A stretch of DNA of 27,333 bases from a virus: positions 1 to 27,333 of the IMG/VR virus record IMGVR_UViG_3300028198_000017; one strand, given 5' to 3'. Of this stretch, positions 16,860-23,955 are shown piece after piece (positions within the stretch are counted from its first letter, which is position 1; each line of letters begins with the position of its first letter). The notes beneath the pieces were generated by a model. It was not told the DNA's origin. It saw only the letters and a program-made list of their open reading frames with translations, and did no database searches. The position numbers were made by a program, and so were the translations under genes.

Positions 16860-17270
16860 ATGGCTACTGTCGCAGATGTAACTGTTAGTAATGATACAGG
16901 GGCTAACGTAAGAACTGATTTGAATAATATTTTTTCAGCGGTTGTTAGCCAATTTAGTAACACAACTGAACCCACAACAATGTACGCATATATGTGGTGG
17001 GCAGATACGACAACGGGTATTCTCAAGCAGAGGAATTCCGCAAATTCTGCATGGATCAGCATCCTAACTTTAGCAACGGGCGTTCCGATTGCGGGAGCGG
17101 GAGGACCTTCATTGGGCGTTGATTCGGTAATACGCACAAATGCAAAAACCATAACTGCTTCGATAACTTTTGCGGGGACTGAAAACGGAATGAGTGCGGG
17201 TCCTGTTTCGATTTCGGGTGCGGGTGTATCGGTTACGGTGACAAGCGGTTCCACATGGACAATAGTTTAA
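16860..17270 (+). CDS. Tail fibre-associated protein
   Basis: 136 aa, low-complexity Thr/Ser/Ala-rich. It starts TVADVTVSNDTGANVRTDLN, contains AYMWWADTTTGILKQRN, and ends in repetitive short strands (VSISGAGVSVTVTSGSTWTI). The WWADTTTGxLKxRN phrase is a small beta-structured unit often seen near the N-terminus of marine phage tail fibres. Here it forms a short stand-alone protein directly after the hub protein. I infer a structural fibre or adaptor role; the receptor cannot be told. Confidence 0.6.
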   Translation: MATVADVTVSNDTGANVRTDLNNIFSAVVSQFSNTTEPTTMYAYMWWADTTTGILKQRNSANSAWISILTLATGVPIAGAGGPSLGVDSVIRTNAKTITASITFAGTENGMSAGPVSISGAGVSVTVTSGSTWTIV

Positions 17271-17282
17271 GGAGATAATTTA

Positions 17283-17912
17283 ATGGCTTCAACTTTAAAA
17301 GTAACAAACATAGATACGCCCGATGGAACTGGCAACATAACAGTTGATCGCCCGTTGTCAGGATCGGGGGCAAGTTTAACAAGTTTACCCGCAGCAAATT
17401 TAACAGGAACACTTCCCGCTATTGACGGGAGTGCGTTGACGGGAGTTGGTGGTGGACTCTATGCATCGATAGCAATTATAGCTGACAGGAAGGCTTACGA
17501 TGCACAGGGGGGGACTGCTACTTCTGGTGCTTGGCGAACCAGAGATTTGAACACAGAACTTAGTGATGCGGATGGGATCGTGTCAATTAGTGCAAACCAA
17601 TTCACATTGCAAGCGGGGACATACACAATAGAGTGGTCAGCCCCGTGTTATATGGGTGGTAGGGGTTCGGCTAAACTTTACAATATTACTACTAGTGCTG
17701 ACGTTGGATATGGTAACACCCATTATACTTCCGCTTCTGCACAGAGTGACACTTTTGGTGCGTTAGTCACAACAATTTCAGGTGCAACTGTTTACGAAAT
17801 CCAACAAAGAGTTGAAACCACGAAAGCTGATTATGGTTTTGGTAATAGATTTAATTTAGATGCTACAGGGTACTCAATTTACACAATCGTAAACATTCTT
17901 AAACATTCTTAG
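17283..17912 (+). CDS. Tail fibre-like protein 1
   Basis: 209 aa preceded by AAGGAGATAATTTA, a strong ribosome site. The N-terminal ~58 residues (TDTPDG-like KVTNIDTPDGTGNITVDRPL, then GSGASLTSLPAANLTGTLPA) match the collagen-like or shaft repeats of short fibres; the C-terminal ~150 residues are beta-rich (IVSISANQFTLQAGTYTIEW, AKLYNITTSADVGYG), similar to a trimeric C1q-like knob. It probably carries receptor binding. A small protein follows, as in other fibre/assembly-factor pairs. The end of the gene has a 10-bp tandem duplication (AAACATTCTT twice, 17891-17910) that encodes KHS* and its predecessor. Confidence 0.7.
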   Translation: MASTLKVTNIDTPDGTGNITVDRPLSGSGASLTSLPAANLTGTLPAIDGSALTGVGGGLYASIAIIADRKAYDAQGGTATSGAWRTRDLNTELSDADGIVSISANQFTLQAGTYTIEWSAPCYMGGRGSAKLYNITTSADVGYGNTHYTSASAQSDTFGALVTTISGATVYEIQQRVETTKADYGFGNRFNLDATGYSIYTIVNILKHS

Positions 17913-17921
17913 AGAAAAAAA

Positions 17922-18224
17922 ATGGATATTAATTATTGCATAGATTATTTAAAGCTTAACGCTAACTCTTACAAACTGGATCAGTCTAACCCCCCTCATA
18001 AAATTACTTACTGGGATAATGCTAATCCCGATAAACAACCAACTGATGCAGAATTGAAAACAGCGTGGTTAAAAGCAAAAGTTAAGATGGATGCTGTAGA
18101 AGAAATAGAACGATTGGAATGCACGGTCACCCCAAGACGAATCAGAGAAATGACAACGGCTGATGGAGCTAAGTGGGTGGATGACGTTGAAAAATTAATT
18201 GCAATAGAACGAGCAAAACTTTAG
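17922..18224 (+). CDS. Small tail protein 1, XkdW-like fibre accessory
   Basis: 100 aa. The N-terminal half carries an ITYWDNANPDKQPTDAELKT segment, which resembles the short region shared by XkdW and similar small proteins following fibre genes; the C-terminal half is a charged helix (AVEEIERLECTVTPRRIREM, then VEKLIAIERAKL). A chaperone or clamp for the preceding fibre is likely from position but is not shown. A paralogue-like neighbour is found at 18959-19300. Confidence 0.5.
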   Translation: MDINYCIDYLKLNANSYKLDQSNPPHKITYWDNANPDKQPTDAELKTAWLKAKVKMDAVEEIERLECTVTPRRIREMTTADGAKWVDDVEKLIAIERAKL

Positions 18225-18236
18225 GAGAAATAAAAT

Positions 18237-18938
18237 ATGCCACAACTGGATTTTGACGGAGCGAATTCTAAAATCTCCGCAGATAAAATACAAGGACAGT
18301 CAGGAACCTCGGTCACCGTTCCTACTGGACATACGCTTGCGGGAACCGATGCCAACTCCATAACGATCAACGGAGTGAATGCGGTTGCTGTAGCTCCAAG
18401 TACGAGCGGGAATGTTTTAACAAGTACGGGATCAGCGTGGGCTAGTCAAGCTAGTGCGGGCGGGGGGAAGGTGCTTCAATGTGTACAAACGGTTTTGCTC
18501 ACTAACCCAACAACTACCTCAACCACTTATGCCGATGTTAGCGGATTTACGGTAACAACTGGGACTCTTGCATCAACCAGTAGTAAAATTTTATTAATCG
18601 TTCACGCACATGTTGGTACACAAACGAGTAATGCGGCTTATATGCAATTTGTGCGAGATTCGACTGTAATTTATTTAGGTACAGGCGGTAGTGGAAGTGG
18701 TGGCTCTCAAAATGCAACTCTCTTTGGGGCTTATAATTCGTCAAGCTCTGATGGTATTGCTAGCGATACAGGGGTTTTTTTGGATGATGGTGGCGGTGGA
18801 TTTAGTGACACTACTGCAAAAGTATATAAGGTTCAATGGAAGTCAAATAATTCATCGCAAGTAGTTTTGAATAAAAATTATAGTAGCGGTTATGGAAATG
18901 TACCATCTTCCATCACAGCTATAGAAATCGGTGCATAA
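18237..18938 (+). CDS. Tail fibre-like protein 2
   Basis: 233 aa behind TAGGAGAAATAAAAT. The N-terminal ~80 residues are a shaft-like region (FDGANSKISADKIQGQSGTS, TLAGTDANSITINGVNAVAV, STSGNVLTSTGSAW), typical of marine phage fibres. The C-terminal ~150 residues form strands with Gly/Ser-rich loops (IVHAHVGTQTSNAAYMQFV, DDGGGGFSDTTAKVYKVQW) like a C1q-like knob. The likely role is receptor binding. Together with the 17283-17912 gene it gives the phage two different fibre tips. Confidence 0.7.
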   Translation: MPQLDFDGANSKISADKIQGQSGTSVTVPTGHTLAGTDANSITINGVNAVAVAPSTSGNVLTSTGSAWASQASAGGGKVLQCVQTVLLTNPTTTSTTYADVSGFTVTTGTLASTSSKILLIVHAHVGTQTSNAAYMQFVRDSTVIYLGTGGSGSGGSQNATLFGAYNSSSSDGIASDTGVFLDDGGGGFSDTTAKVYKVQWKSNNSSQVVLNKNYSSGYGNVPSSITAIEIGA

Positions 18939-18958
18939 ACAATTTTAAGGAGTAAACG

Positions 18959-19300
18959 ATGCCAGATATTACACACGTTTTAGGAACTGACCCTGATTAC
19001 AAAGGTGCGGAATGGAGCTTGAACGGTTCGCCTACAAGTAAAGCGGAATTCGATACGGGTTTCACAATGCACAAACTTAACGGTAAAAAAAATCCCGTCT
19101 GGGCTGACTTGCAGAAAAAATTAAAAGTTATGCAAGCTGAACATGATGCGCTCGAATACCAGAGAACTCGAAAACCTCTTTACCCTACCATCGAAGATGT
19201 AACTGTCGCACTCGCTGAAAAAGCAGAAGGTGATTCAACAATGTGGGATGCGATTGCAAAGCAAAGAGCGGATGTTAAAAAAGCTCACCCGAAGCCGTAG
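18959..19300 (+). CDS. Small tail protein 2, XkdW-like fibre accessory
   Basis: 113 aa, ribosome site AAGGAGTAAACG. It has an N-terminal VLGTDPDYKGAEWSLNG segment, a helical middle (LQKKLKVMQAEHDALEYQRT) and the C-terminal KPLYPTIEDVTVALAEKAEG followed by a Trp-containing helix. YPTIEDQ-like helices are frequent in XkdW-type proteins following fibres in marine phages. Its function is inferred from neighbourhood. Confidence 0.5.
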   Translation: MPDITHVLGTDPDYKGAEWSLNGSPTSKAEFDTGFTMHKLNGKKNPVWADLQKKLKVMQAEHDALEYQRTRKPLYPTIEDVTVALAEKAEGDSTMWDAIAKQRADVKKAHPKP

Positions 19301-19423
19301 ATGGGTAAAGTTATCTTAACCATTTTATTATTCGCACATTTAATCGGCTGTAATTCTGCAATCGTGGGCTATGTGATCGGCTCGGTTAACACAAGCGATC
19401 AGGTTGTTCGGCAACTTCAATAA
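19301..19423 (+). CDS. Small lipoprotein (40 aa)
   Basis: ATG at 19301 follows the previous stop immediately, and the TAA at 19421-19423 overlaps the next ATG. The protein has a positive N-terminus, a hydrophobic segment (VILTILLFAHL) and LIGC, a lipobox with Cys at 17. The rest (NSAIVGYVIGSVNTSDQVV) is short. Together with the two membrane/coiled-coil proteins downstream it could belong to a lysis or membrane-modifying module, but no spanin hallmark such as a Pro-rich Rz1-like body is visible. Confidence 0.65.
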   Translation: MGKVILTILLFAHLIGCNSAIVGYVIGSVNTSDQVVRQLQ

Positions 19424-19773
19424 TGGATGAACAAGCACCGCATTTAATTTCGACTCTGATTTCCGAGGTTGGGCTACCCGTAGCTCTGCTCTTGGGGTCG
19501 GTGGGTTGTATTTATTTTTTGATTAAATATGTTCTTGGGCAAATTGTCAGGACTATCAACAAAACTCAAGATGAAACGAAACAGGAAATAAATATGCTCA
19601 ACTCAAATTTCGATAAGTCGCATGAAAATTTATATAGCATTCATGTTCAACTCATTAAACGAATCCACCGCATGGAAAATACTTTAATCAGGACAAACAC
19701 GGAATGCAGAATGCATTACGGCATGGAAATAGATAAAAATTCAATCGGGCAAGTTGAGGATGATGAAGGATGA
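19423..19773 (+). CDS. Membrane protein with a coiled-coil tail (holin-like candidate)
   Basis: 116 aa: one transmembrane segment (LPVALLLGSVGCIYFLIKYV, about 18-37), then a long charged coiled coil (QDETKQEINMLNSNFDKSHE onwards) and an acidic end. This pattern, single helix followed by a cytoplasmic coiled coil, is shared by XhlA-like and other phage membrane proteins encoded in the lysis region. A holin or lysis-regulator role is plausible. It overlaps the following gene by 4 nt (ATGA). Confidence 0.5.
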   Translation: MDEQAPHLISTLISEVGLPVALLLGSVGCIYFLIKYVLGQIVRTINKTQDETKQEINMLNSNFDKSHENLYSIHVQLIKRIHRMENTLIRTNTECRMHYGMEIDKNSIGQVEDDEG

Positions 19774-19994
19774 TAAAAGAATTTAACGAAGTATTTTTCG
19801 GAGTGGTCACGATTATGGCGGGCGCATTCGGATGGATAATAAAAAATATTAAGACAGATGCAACTGAGGCACACAAGCGGATCGATGCGATGGAACGTAG
19901 GATTGTTACTTACGAACAATTAGAAAACACGCTCCAACCCATTCGTGCAGATTTGACTTTAATCAAAGAGCATTTACTCAGCGATAAAAAATAA
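19770..19994 (+). CDS. Small membrane protein, XhlA-like candidate
   Basis: 74 aa: N-terminal hydrophobic segment (VFFGVVTIMAGAFGWIIKNI), then a helical polar domain (ATEAHKRIDAMERRIVTYEQ, LTLIKEHLLSDKK). Similar in size and layout to XhlA and holin-associated proteins. No endolysin gene follows; the late rightward operon ends here. Identification is by topology and position. Confidence 0.5.
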   Translation: MIKEFNEVFFGVVTIMAGAFGWIIKNIKTDATEAHKRIDAMERRIVTYEQLENTLQPIRADLTLIKEHLLSDKK

Positions 19995-20134
19995 CTCTCT
20001 AACTATATGCGTAATAAGGAGTTACCCCCCCCCCAATTTTAAGTGGCAATGTTGGCAGTTTTCGCAAGGCGTTATTCTTGTTCTCTTTTCTTTAAAACAT
20101 ACCCAACTATCAGAACCTTTATCAGCCCTCCCGA
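19995..20134 (+). other. Intergenic gap with a C10 homopolymer (convergent 3' ends)
   Basis: 140 nt between the end of the + strand late genes and the 3' end of the minus-strand repressor. It holds a run of ten Cs (20025-20034). I looked for a bidirectional terminator and found none; only a weak CGC-AAG-GCG hairpin near 20063. Nothing else identified. Confidence 0.55.
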
Positions 20135-20545
20135 TCAGGCTCCGTTTCCGCTTTTTTTGCGGGATCGTGGTGGAACTTTTGATAATAATTCCCTCAAGTC
20201 CTTATTCTCATCCTGTAGCTCAATGATTTTTTGTTGAGCCTTAATTAAATCTTTTAGCACTTGTTCCTCCTCTGCGTTGTTATCGCCCTCTTTTTTGGCA
20301 GCGGGCAAACCTATATCAATGTCATTAAAGTGCAATTTTACTGCCTTTGGTGCGGTTTTATTGCAGATTACGAGTAACCGCTTGAGTTGCCTTATAGGGG
20401 TGGCAACCTCACCTGATTCCCAAGTGCATATCGACCGGGGGGAGACCCCGACCAATTCAGCAAACTCGGATTGAATCAATCCCATTGCCTTTCTTAAAGC
20501 GCAAAGGTTCTGCGATATTTCACCTTTATTGCGATCTTTTTTCAT
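20135..20545 (-). CDS. XRE/Cro-CI family transcriptional regulator with coiled-coil tail
   Basis: 136 aa, the only credible minus-strand gene. Residues ~9-62 form a helix-turn-helix of the XRE type: NLCALRKAMGLIQSEFAELV, then VSPRSICTWESGEVATPIRQ. The remaining part is a charged coiled coil (VLKDLIKAQQKIIELQDENK) with a basic end. It is oriented away from the rightward early operon, with a 17-bp palindrome just upstream of its start, as expected for an autoregulating repressor of that operon. No C-terminal LexA-like peptidase domain, so induction would not work by self-cleavage. No strong Shine-Dalgarno precedes the ATG. Confidence 0.8.
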   Translation of the reverse strand: MKKDRNKGEISQNLCALRKAMGLIQSEFAELVGVSPRSICTWESGEVATPIRQLKRLLVICNKTAPKAVKLHFNDIDIGLPAAKKEGDNNAEEEQVLKDLIKAQQKIIELQDENKDLRELLSKVPPRSRKKSGNGA

Positions 20546-20551
20546 AAAAAA

Positions 20552-20568
20552 CTTGCAGAATATGCAAG
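20552..20568. promoter_or_regulatory. Palindromic operator candidate
   Basis: Perfect inverted repeat CTTGCA-N5-TGCAAG, immediately upstream of the repressor start and overlapping the -35 of the candidate rightward promoter. The symmetry and spacing suit a dimeric helix-turn-helix protein. Inferred ligand: the regulator at 20135-20545. Confidence 0.65.
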
Positions 20569-20579
20569 ATTGCTATAAA
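20553..20579 (+). promoter_or_regulatory. Rightward promoter candidate (early operon)
   Basis: TTGCAG at 20553-20558 (-35 like) and TATAAA at 20574-20579 (-10 like) are separated by 15 nt, a little short. The -35 lies inside the operator palindrome, so binding would block transcription of the genes from 20730 onward. Confidence 0.45.
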
Positions 20580-20729
20580 GTTGCGTATGTCATGAGTATT
20601 TCAAAATCATACCACAAAGAAAAAATTAAGCAAATCGAAGGGGCTGCCCTTGTGTCTCTCCACGATGCTCATGACACAGCTCTACCGCAAGGGTATGCCT
20701 TTTCTTATTTTCAAAAAAAGGAGAATGTC

Positions 20730-20990
20730 ATGGGCAAAAAAAATTGTTTACTGATCGGGTTTTTAGTTCTGACCGGGTGCAGCTTAACGCAGCCATACGT
20801 CACCAACATTTCCCCTGCGGGGAACCAAGGAATCCTGGTCGAAAAATGTAAGGTTCAGTTTAATTCGATCACCACGAAAATAAGCACCGAGGACTGCAAT
20901 ACCAGTTATGTATGGCTAGGCGGGTCTGGTAAAGCGGGCGGGAACGAGGACGGGACAAACCCAAACAACAACGTGATTACGATCAAATAA
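20730..20990 (+). CDS. Small lipoprotein (86 aa)
   Basis: Start chosen at ATG 20730, preceded by AAGGAG at 20718-20723. The frame is open further upstream, but the signal peptide begins here: MGKKNCLLIGFLVLTGC with lipobox LTGC (Cys at 17). The mature part contains two more Cys (EKCKVQF, TEDCNTSYVW) and a Gly/Asn-rich end (GGNEDGTNPNNN). A secreted or outer-leaflet lipoprotein expressed as the first gene of the early operon could act in superinfection exclusion, though no family is recognised. Its 185-nt leader carries an inverted repeat (TGTGTC 20651-20656 with GACACA 20673-20678). Confidence 0.65.
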   Translation: MGKKNCLLIGFLVLTGCSLTQPYVTNISPAGNQGILVEKCKVQFNSITTKISTEDCNTSYVWLGGSGKAGGNEDGTNPNNNVITIK

Positions 20991-21004
20991 CCGAGGCTAT
21001 CGAC

Positions 21005-21313
21005 ATGGCAGTAAAACAGACCTTAGATCAGCAAGTATGCGAGGCGGTTTATAAGGTTAATGGAGAAGCTCGGTTGAACATAGTCGCAAAGTTGAAAAAG
21101 TTGTCCGAGGAATATAACGACCTTGAAGATTTGGATTTTTTAAGCGATCCAATTGCGCTCAGGCGATACAACCAATTTGCGCTCAAATTCGAGGACATTA
21201 TTGTTGAACTTGGTTGCGTTAGGGACTCAATCATGACCGCTTGCGAGGAAAAAAAGCAATGGTTGCGGTTGACCTCTGTCCCAACCGATTTGGAGGAATT
21301 TAAAGATGTATGA
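21005..21313 (+). CDS. Hypothetical early protein (102 aa)
   Basis: Mostly helical and acidic; segments VCEAVYKVNGEARLNIVAKL, EEYNDLEDLDFLSDPIALRR and VELGCVRDSIMTACEEKKQW. No motif or family recognised. It is in an operon with the lipoprotein before it and a tiny membrane protein whose start is inside its last codons. Presumably expressed early with the recombination genes. Confidence 0.6.
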   Translation: MAVKQTLDQQVCEAVYKVNGEARLNIVAKLKKLSEEYNDLEDLDFLSDPIALRRYNQFALKFEDIIVELGCVRDSIMTACEEKKQWLRLTSVPTDLEEFKDV

Positions 21314-21431
21314 CCTAACAACCATATGGATCGGGTTCGGTATATGGGCGTTAATTTTTTTAGCATTCAGCCTACACCTTGCAGCCGATGACATAAAAAG
21401 GAGAGAGAGCGATGGAGATGATAACGTCTGA
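21306..21431 (+). CDS. Tiny membrane protein (41 aa)
   Basis: ATG at 21306 (overlapping the previous gene by 8 nt) and TGA at 21429-21431 (overlapping the ERF gene by 20 nt). The sequence starts MYDLTTIWIGFGIWALIFLA, a hydrophobic segment, and ends in charged residues (ADDIKRRESDGDDN). One membrane helix is predicted. The tight double overlap supports translation; function unknown. Confidence 0.5.
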   Translation: MYDLTTIWIGFGIWALIFLAFSLHLAADDIKRRESDGDDNV

Positions 21432-22068
21432 GAAACAGGATCAGATTGTCCCCGCCCTGATTGAAGCGAGAAAGAAAATCACCGGGGCAAAGGCAGATAA
21501 GGATAATCCATTTTTCAAATCCAAGTATGCCGACCTACCAAGTGTAATTGAATGCGTTAACGATGCCTTGCTAGAAAACGGGGTTTTAATTACGCAACCC
21601 ACGCAGATAATCGAAGGAAAAGTAATTTTAGTCACCGAGCTTATGCACGTTTCCGGTCAATGGAAGCGTGGATTTTTGCCAATTATCAACCGCAAGGGAG
21701 ATGACCAAGGGCAAGGATCGTCCATGACCTACACCCGGAGACAGGGTTTGTTATCGATGCTTTCGATCCCGACCTTGGACGATGATGCAGAGGCAACGGT
21801 CGACCCAAAAATCAGGAATAAGAAAAACGGGAGCAAGCCAAAGGTTGAGGATGATGTTCCTTATGGCGAGATTCCTACAAAGACAATAACCAAACCCCAA
21901 CAAAAAGCATTTATTTCCCACGTTAACAAATGCGGGGTGAAACAGGATGCAGCTATCAACCTTATAGGGTCGCATGGTTATGAAACGACTGCGGATATTC
22001 TAAAAGATGATCTTAAAAAGCTAGAGAAAGAAATAGCGGGCTTGGGCAAAATTATGGGGGCGAAATAA
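21412..22068 (+). CDS. ERF-family single-strand annealing recombinase
   Basis: 218 aa. The N-terminal 140 residues carry ERF family hallmarks: IVPALIEARKKITGAKADKD, then NPFFKSKYADLPSVIECVND and ALLENGVLI, with SSMTYTRRQGLLSMLSIPTL and DDDAEA further on. ERF proteins bind single strands and anneal complementary DNA, allowing circularisation or recombination of phage genomes. The C-terminal part (from about 160) is a small helical domain after a charged linker. Ribosome site AAAAGGAGAGAGAGCG. Followed immediately by a coiled-coil protein and SSB, a standard recombination cassette. Confidence 0.9.
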   Translation: MEMITSEKQDQIVPALIEARKKITGAKADKDNPFFKSKYADLPSVIECVNDALLENGVLITQPTQIIEGKVILVTELMHVSGQWKRGFLPIINRKGDDQGQGSSMTYTRRQGLLSMLSIPTLDDDAEATVDPKIRNKKNGSKPKVEDDVPYGEIPTKTITKPQQKAFISHVNKCGVKQDAAINLIGSHGYETTADILKDDLKKLEKEIAGLGKIMGAK

Positions 22069-22748
22069 TGACAGAAATTATTCTGGATTTAGTAAGGCGC
22101 ACCGATGGGCTGCTACAGGACTGCGATTTACTGGTAATCAAGGACGATGCCAGTTACGGGGATGCGGATAAGGGAATGAGCCGATCCTTGAATGTAGAAA
22201 AAGAGATCAAAAGTGAGTTTGAGAAAAAAAAAGAGGAGCCGAGGAACTTATTGAAGGCTTTGCAAGCTCAAGAAAAAATAATGCTCACAGCTATCGGTAA
22301 GGCTTGTTTAATTATCACCGGGAAAATGGCTGCCTACGAAACAGCCCGTGAGGAAATCGAAGAGGAAAAGCGGGAAGTTTACCAGAAGGAAATGGAAGAA
22401 AAAACTCTGCAAGATGCGTTCAGGCTAGCCGAAGAAGGGGTTCCTCAAAGCGTAATAGATCAGGTTGTCGACCAATCTAAAGAACGAATAGCGGTCACCT
22501 CAATCCCGGAACTCCGGGGAAAAACAAAATTCAATGTTGCTTACGAAGTCCAGATTATTGCCGGGGAGGAGGATTCGATCCCAAGCGAAATTTTATCTCC
22601 GACAAGTCCCGCAATAATTAAAGCGTTAGAGGCGAAAATTAAAGCAATGGTGAAATTAGAGGGCGAGGGCAAATTCAGGAAAAAGTACGAAGGGTCTAAT
22701 CAATGGTTAAAAATCACGCAAACCAAAACAGCTAGGAGGAGGGAATAA
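22068..22748 (+). CDS. Coiled-coil protein of the recombination cassette
   Basis: 226 aa. Residues ~45-130 form a long charged coiled coil (EKEIKSEFEKKKEEPRNLLK, EKEEKTL-type repeats), and the C-terminal ~70 residues form a small alpha/beta domain (RGKTKFNVAYEVQIIAGEED, SPAIIKALEAKIKAMVKLEG). Proteins of this layout, with helix-forming N-terminus and a W/F-V-x-D-like end, are found between ERF/RecT recombinases and SSB in many phages. Its molecular role is not defined. ATG overlaps the stop of ERF (TAATG), and the TAA overlaps the SSB ATG. Confidence 0.65.
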   Translation: MTEIILDLVRRTDGLLQDCDLLVIKDDASYGDADKGMSRSLNVEKEIKSEFEKKKEEPRNLLKALQAQEKIMLTAIGKACLIITGKMAAYETAREEIEEEKREVYQKEMEEKTLQDAFRLAEEGVPQSVIDQVVDQSKERIAVTSIPELRGKTKFNVAYEVQIIAGEEDSIPSEILSPTSPAIIKALEAKIKAMVKLEGEGKFRKKYEGSNQWLKITQTKTARRRE

Positions 22749-23092
22749 TGGCAGATTTTAATAAGGTCGTTTTGTTGGGGAATCTAACCCGCAGCCCGGA
22801 AGAACGACAAGTGGCGGGGGAAAGCTATGTTTATGAGTTCGGGCTAGCGATTAACCGTAAATATAAAAAAGACGGGGAATCGAAAGAGGAAGCCTGTTTT
22901 GTCGATGTTTCAGCTTGGGGGAGTTTAGGGAAAAATTGTTTCAAATACCTCGAAAAAGGAGACCCCGCATTAGTCGAGGGTTATTTGAAATTTAGTGAAT
23001 GGGAAAAAAACGGGGAGAAAAGATCAAAGTTGAGAGTCGTTGCTTTAAACGTCCAGTTTTTAAAACGGAAAGACGAAAAAATCCCCTTTTAA
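22748..23092 (+). CDS. ssb: Single-stranded DNA-binding protein
   Basis: 114 aa OB-fold: NKVVLLGNLTRSPEERQV, YEFGLAINRKYKKDGESKEE, then CFVDVSAWGSLGKNCFKYLE and VEGYLKFSEWEKNGEKRSKL. The acidic linker of bacterial SSBs is almost absent; only the tip DEKIPF remains, resembling the DDDIPF that binds host repair and replication proteins. It protects single-stranded DNA in replication and probably works with ERF. Ribosome site AGGAGGGAATA. Confidence 0.93.
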   Translation: MADFNKVVLLGNLTRSPEERQVAGESYVYEFGLAINRKYKKDGESKEEACFVDVSAWGSLGKNCFKYLEKGDPALVEGYLKFSEWEKNGEKRSKLRVVALNVQFLKRKDEKIPF

Positions 23093-23127
23093 ATTGGTTT
23101 TTATTTCAAGCTGAACCGGAGATACAG

Positions 23128-23955
23128 ATGTCAAAATATTCCCCGATCTACCAGAAAATATGGAAGGACAAAGATTTTTTAAAGTCCTCTAAGGATGCAA
23201 AATTAATTTTTCTATACCTGACCACTAACGATGCGATTCACATTAGTGGTGTTTATGAAATCCCTTTAAGCACAATTTCTTATGAAACTGGCATCCCATC
23301 AGCAACGGTTCGTCAAGTGTTGACCAACGGTTCAATCAAAAACGTGGTTTACGACTTGGAAAATGAAATGGTGTTTTTAGTAAATCGGCTGAAAAAATAT
23401 AGCCAAGGGGGGAACCCAACCCAAGTTGAGAGGGGTGTTATTTCCCAATTTTTAGAAAATGCCAAAACTCCGCTCTGGAATTTGTTTATAGAGGTTAACC
23501 CTTATTATAAAACACTTTTTTCAACCCTTGACCAACCCTTGCCCAAGGGTTCATTACCCTTACCCTTACCCTTACCCTTAAAAGATTTAAATAATAATGG
23601 AACAAACTCAAATTTAGTTGATGAAAATTTTCAGGAGGATTGGGGAAGGTATCCAAGGAAAGCGGGGAATAAGAAAAATGCTAATGCCCATTACAGAAAA
23701 TCGGTGGGGTTAGATAAAAGAAAAGCATTCTTAAAAAAAATGGATGCTTATGTTGCAAGTGTTAACGACCCCGAATATCTAAAACACGGGGAAACATTTT
23801 TCAAGAATTGGGAGGACTTGGAAGTTTCTGAATTTATCCCGCCTAAACAACCAAAAACAAGGGGAACCAAAAAGTTAGAGAAAATGAAAACCATTATGGA
23901 GTCAGCCGGGGAGCATGGTGGACTCCGACTAATAGGGGGTGGCAATGACTTATGA
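23128..23955 (+). CDS. Phage replisome organiser-like protein (winged helix)
   Basis: 275 aa from the ATG at 23128; an upstream frame is open to 22999 but overlaps SSB and lacks the family start. The N-terminal ~100 residues (KIWKDKDFLKSSKDAKLIFL, ISGVYEIPLSTISYETGIPS) match the winged helix of phage replisome organisers and DnaD/replication initiators. A proline-leucine linker (LPLPLPLPL) encoded by 4.5 TTACCC repeats separates it from a C-terminal part (WGRYPRKAGNKKNANAHYRK) rich in Lys/Asn. It likely binds the origin and recruits helicase loader; the next gene may take part. No origin was identified. Confidence 0.75.
   Translation: MSKYSPIYQKIWKDKDFLKSSKDAKLIFLYLTTNDAIHISGVYEIPLSTISYETGIPSATVRQVLTNGSIKNVVYDLENEMVFLVNRLKKYSQGGNPTQVERGVISQFLENAKTPLWNLFIEVNPYYKTLFSTLDQPLPKGSLPLPLPLPLKDLNNNGTNSNLVDENFQEDWGRYPRKAGNKKNANAHYRKSVGLDKRKAFLKKMDAYVASVNDPEYLKHGETFFKNWEDLEVSEFIPPKQPKTRGTKKLEKMKTIMESAGEHGGLRLIGGGNDL
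23554..23580. repeat. TTACCC microsatellite (4.5 copies)
   Basis: Tandem hexamers TTACCC from 23554, inside the replisome organiser gene, encoding the Pro-Leu linker. The complementary strand carries GGGTAA repeats, which could fold as a G-quadruplex. Length variation in multiples of 6 keeps the frame. Confidence 0.9.

Noticed and set aside
16832-17254. 140-aa minus-strand ORF opposite the fibre-associated gene
   Set aside because: Its length comes from the low-complexity composition of the + strand gene; the + strand gene has the better context within the operon.
20529-20729. N-terminal extension of the early lipoprotein
   Set aside because: It would place the signal peptide and lipobox in the middle of the protein, and AAGGAG stands directly before ATG 20730.
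22999-23127. Longer N-terminus of the replisome organiser-like gene
   Set aside because: This stretch is antisense-free overlap with the SSB gene in another frame, is basic low-quality sequence, and the family-like start is at ATG 23128.
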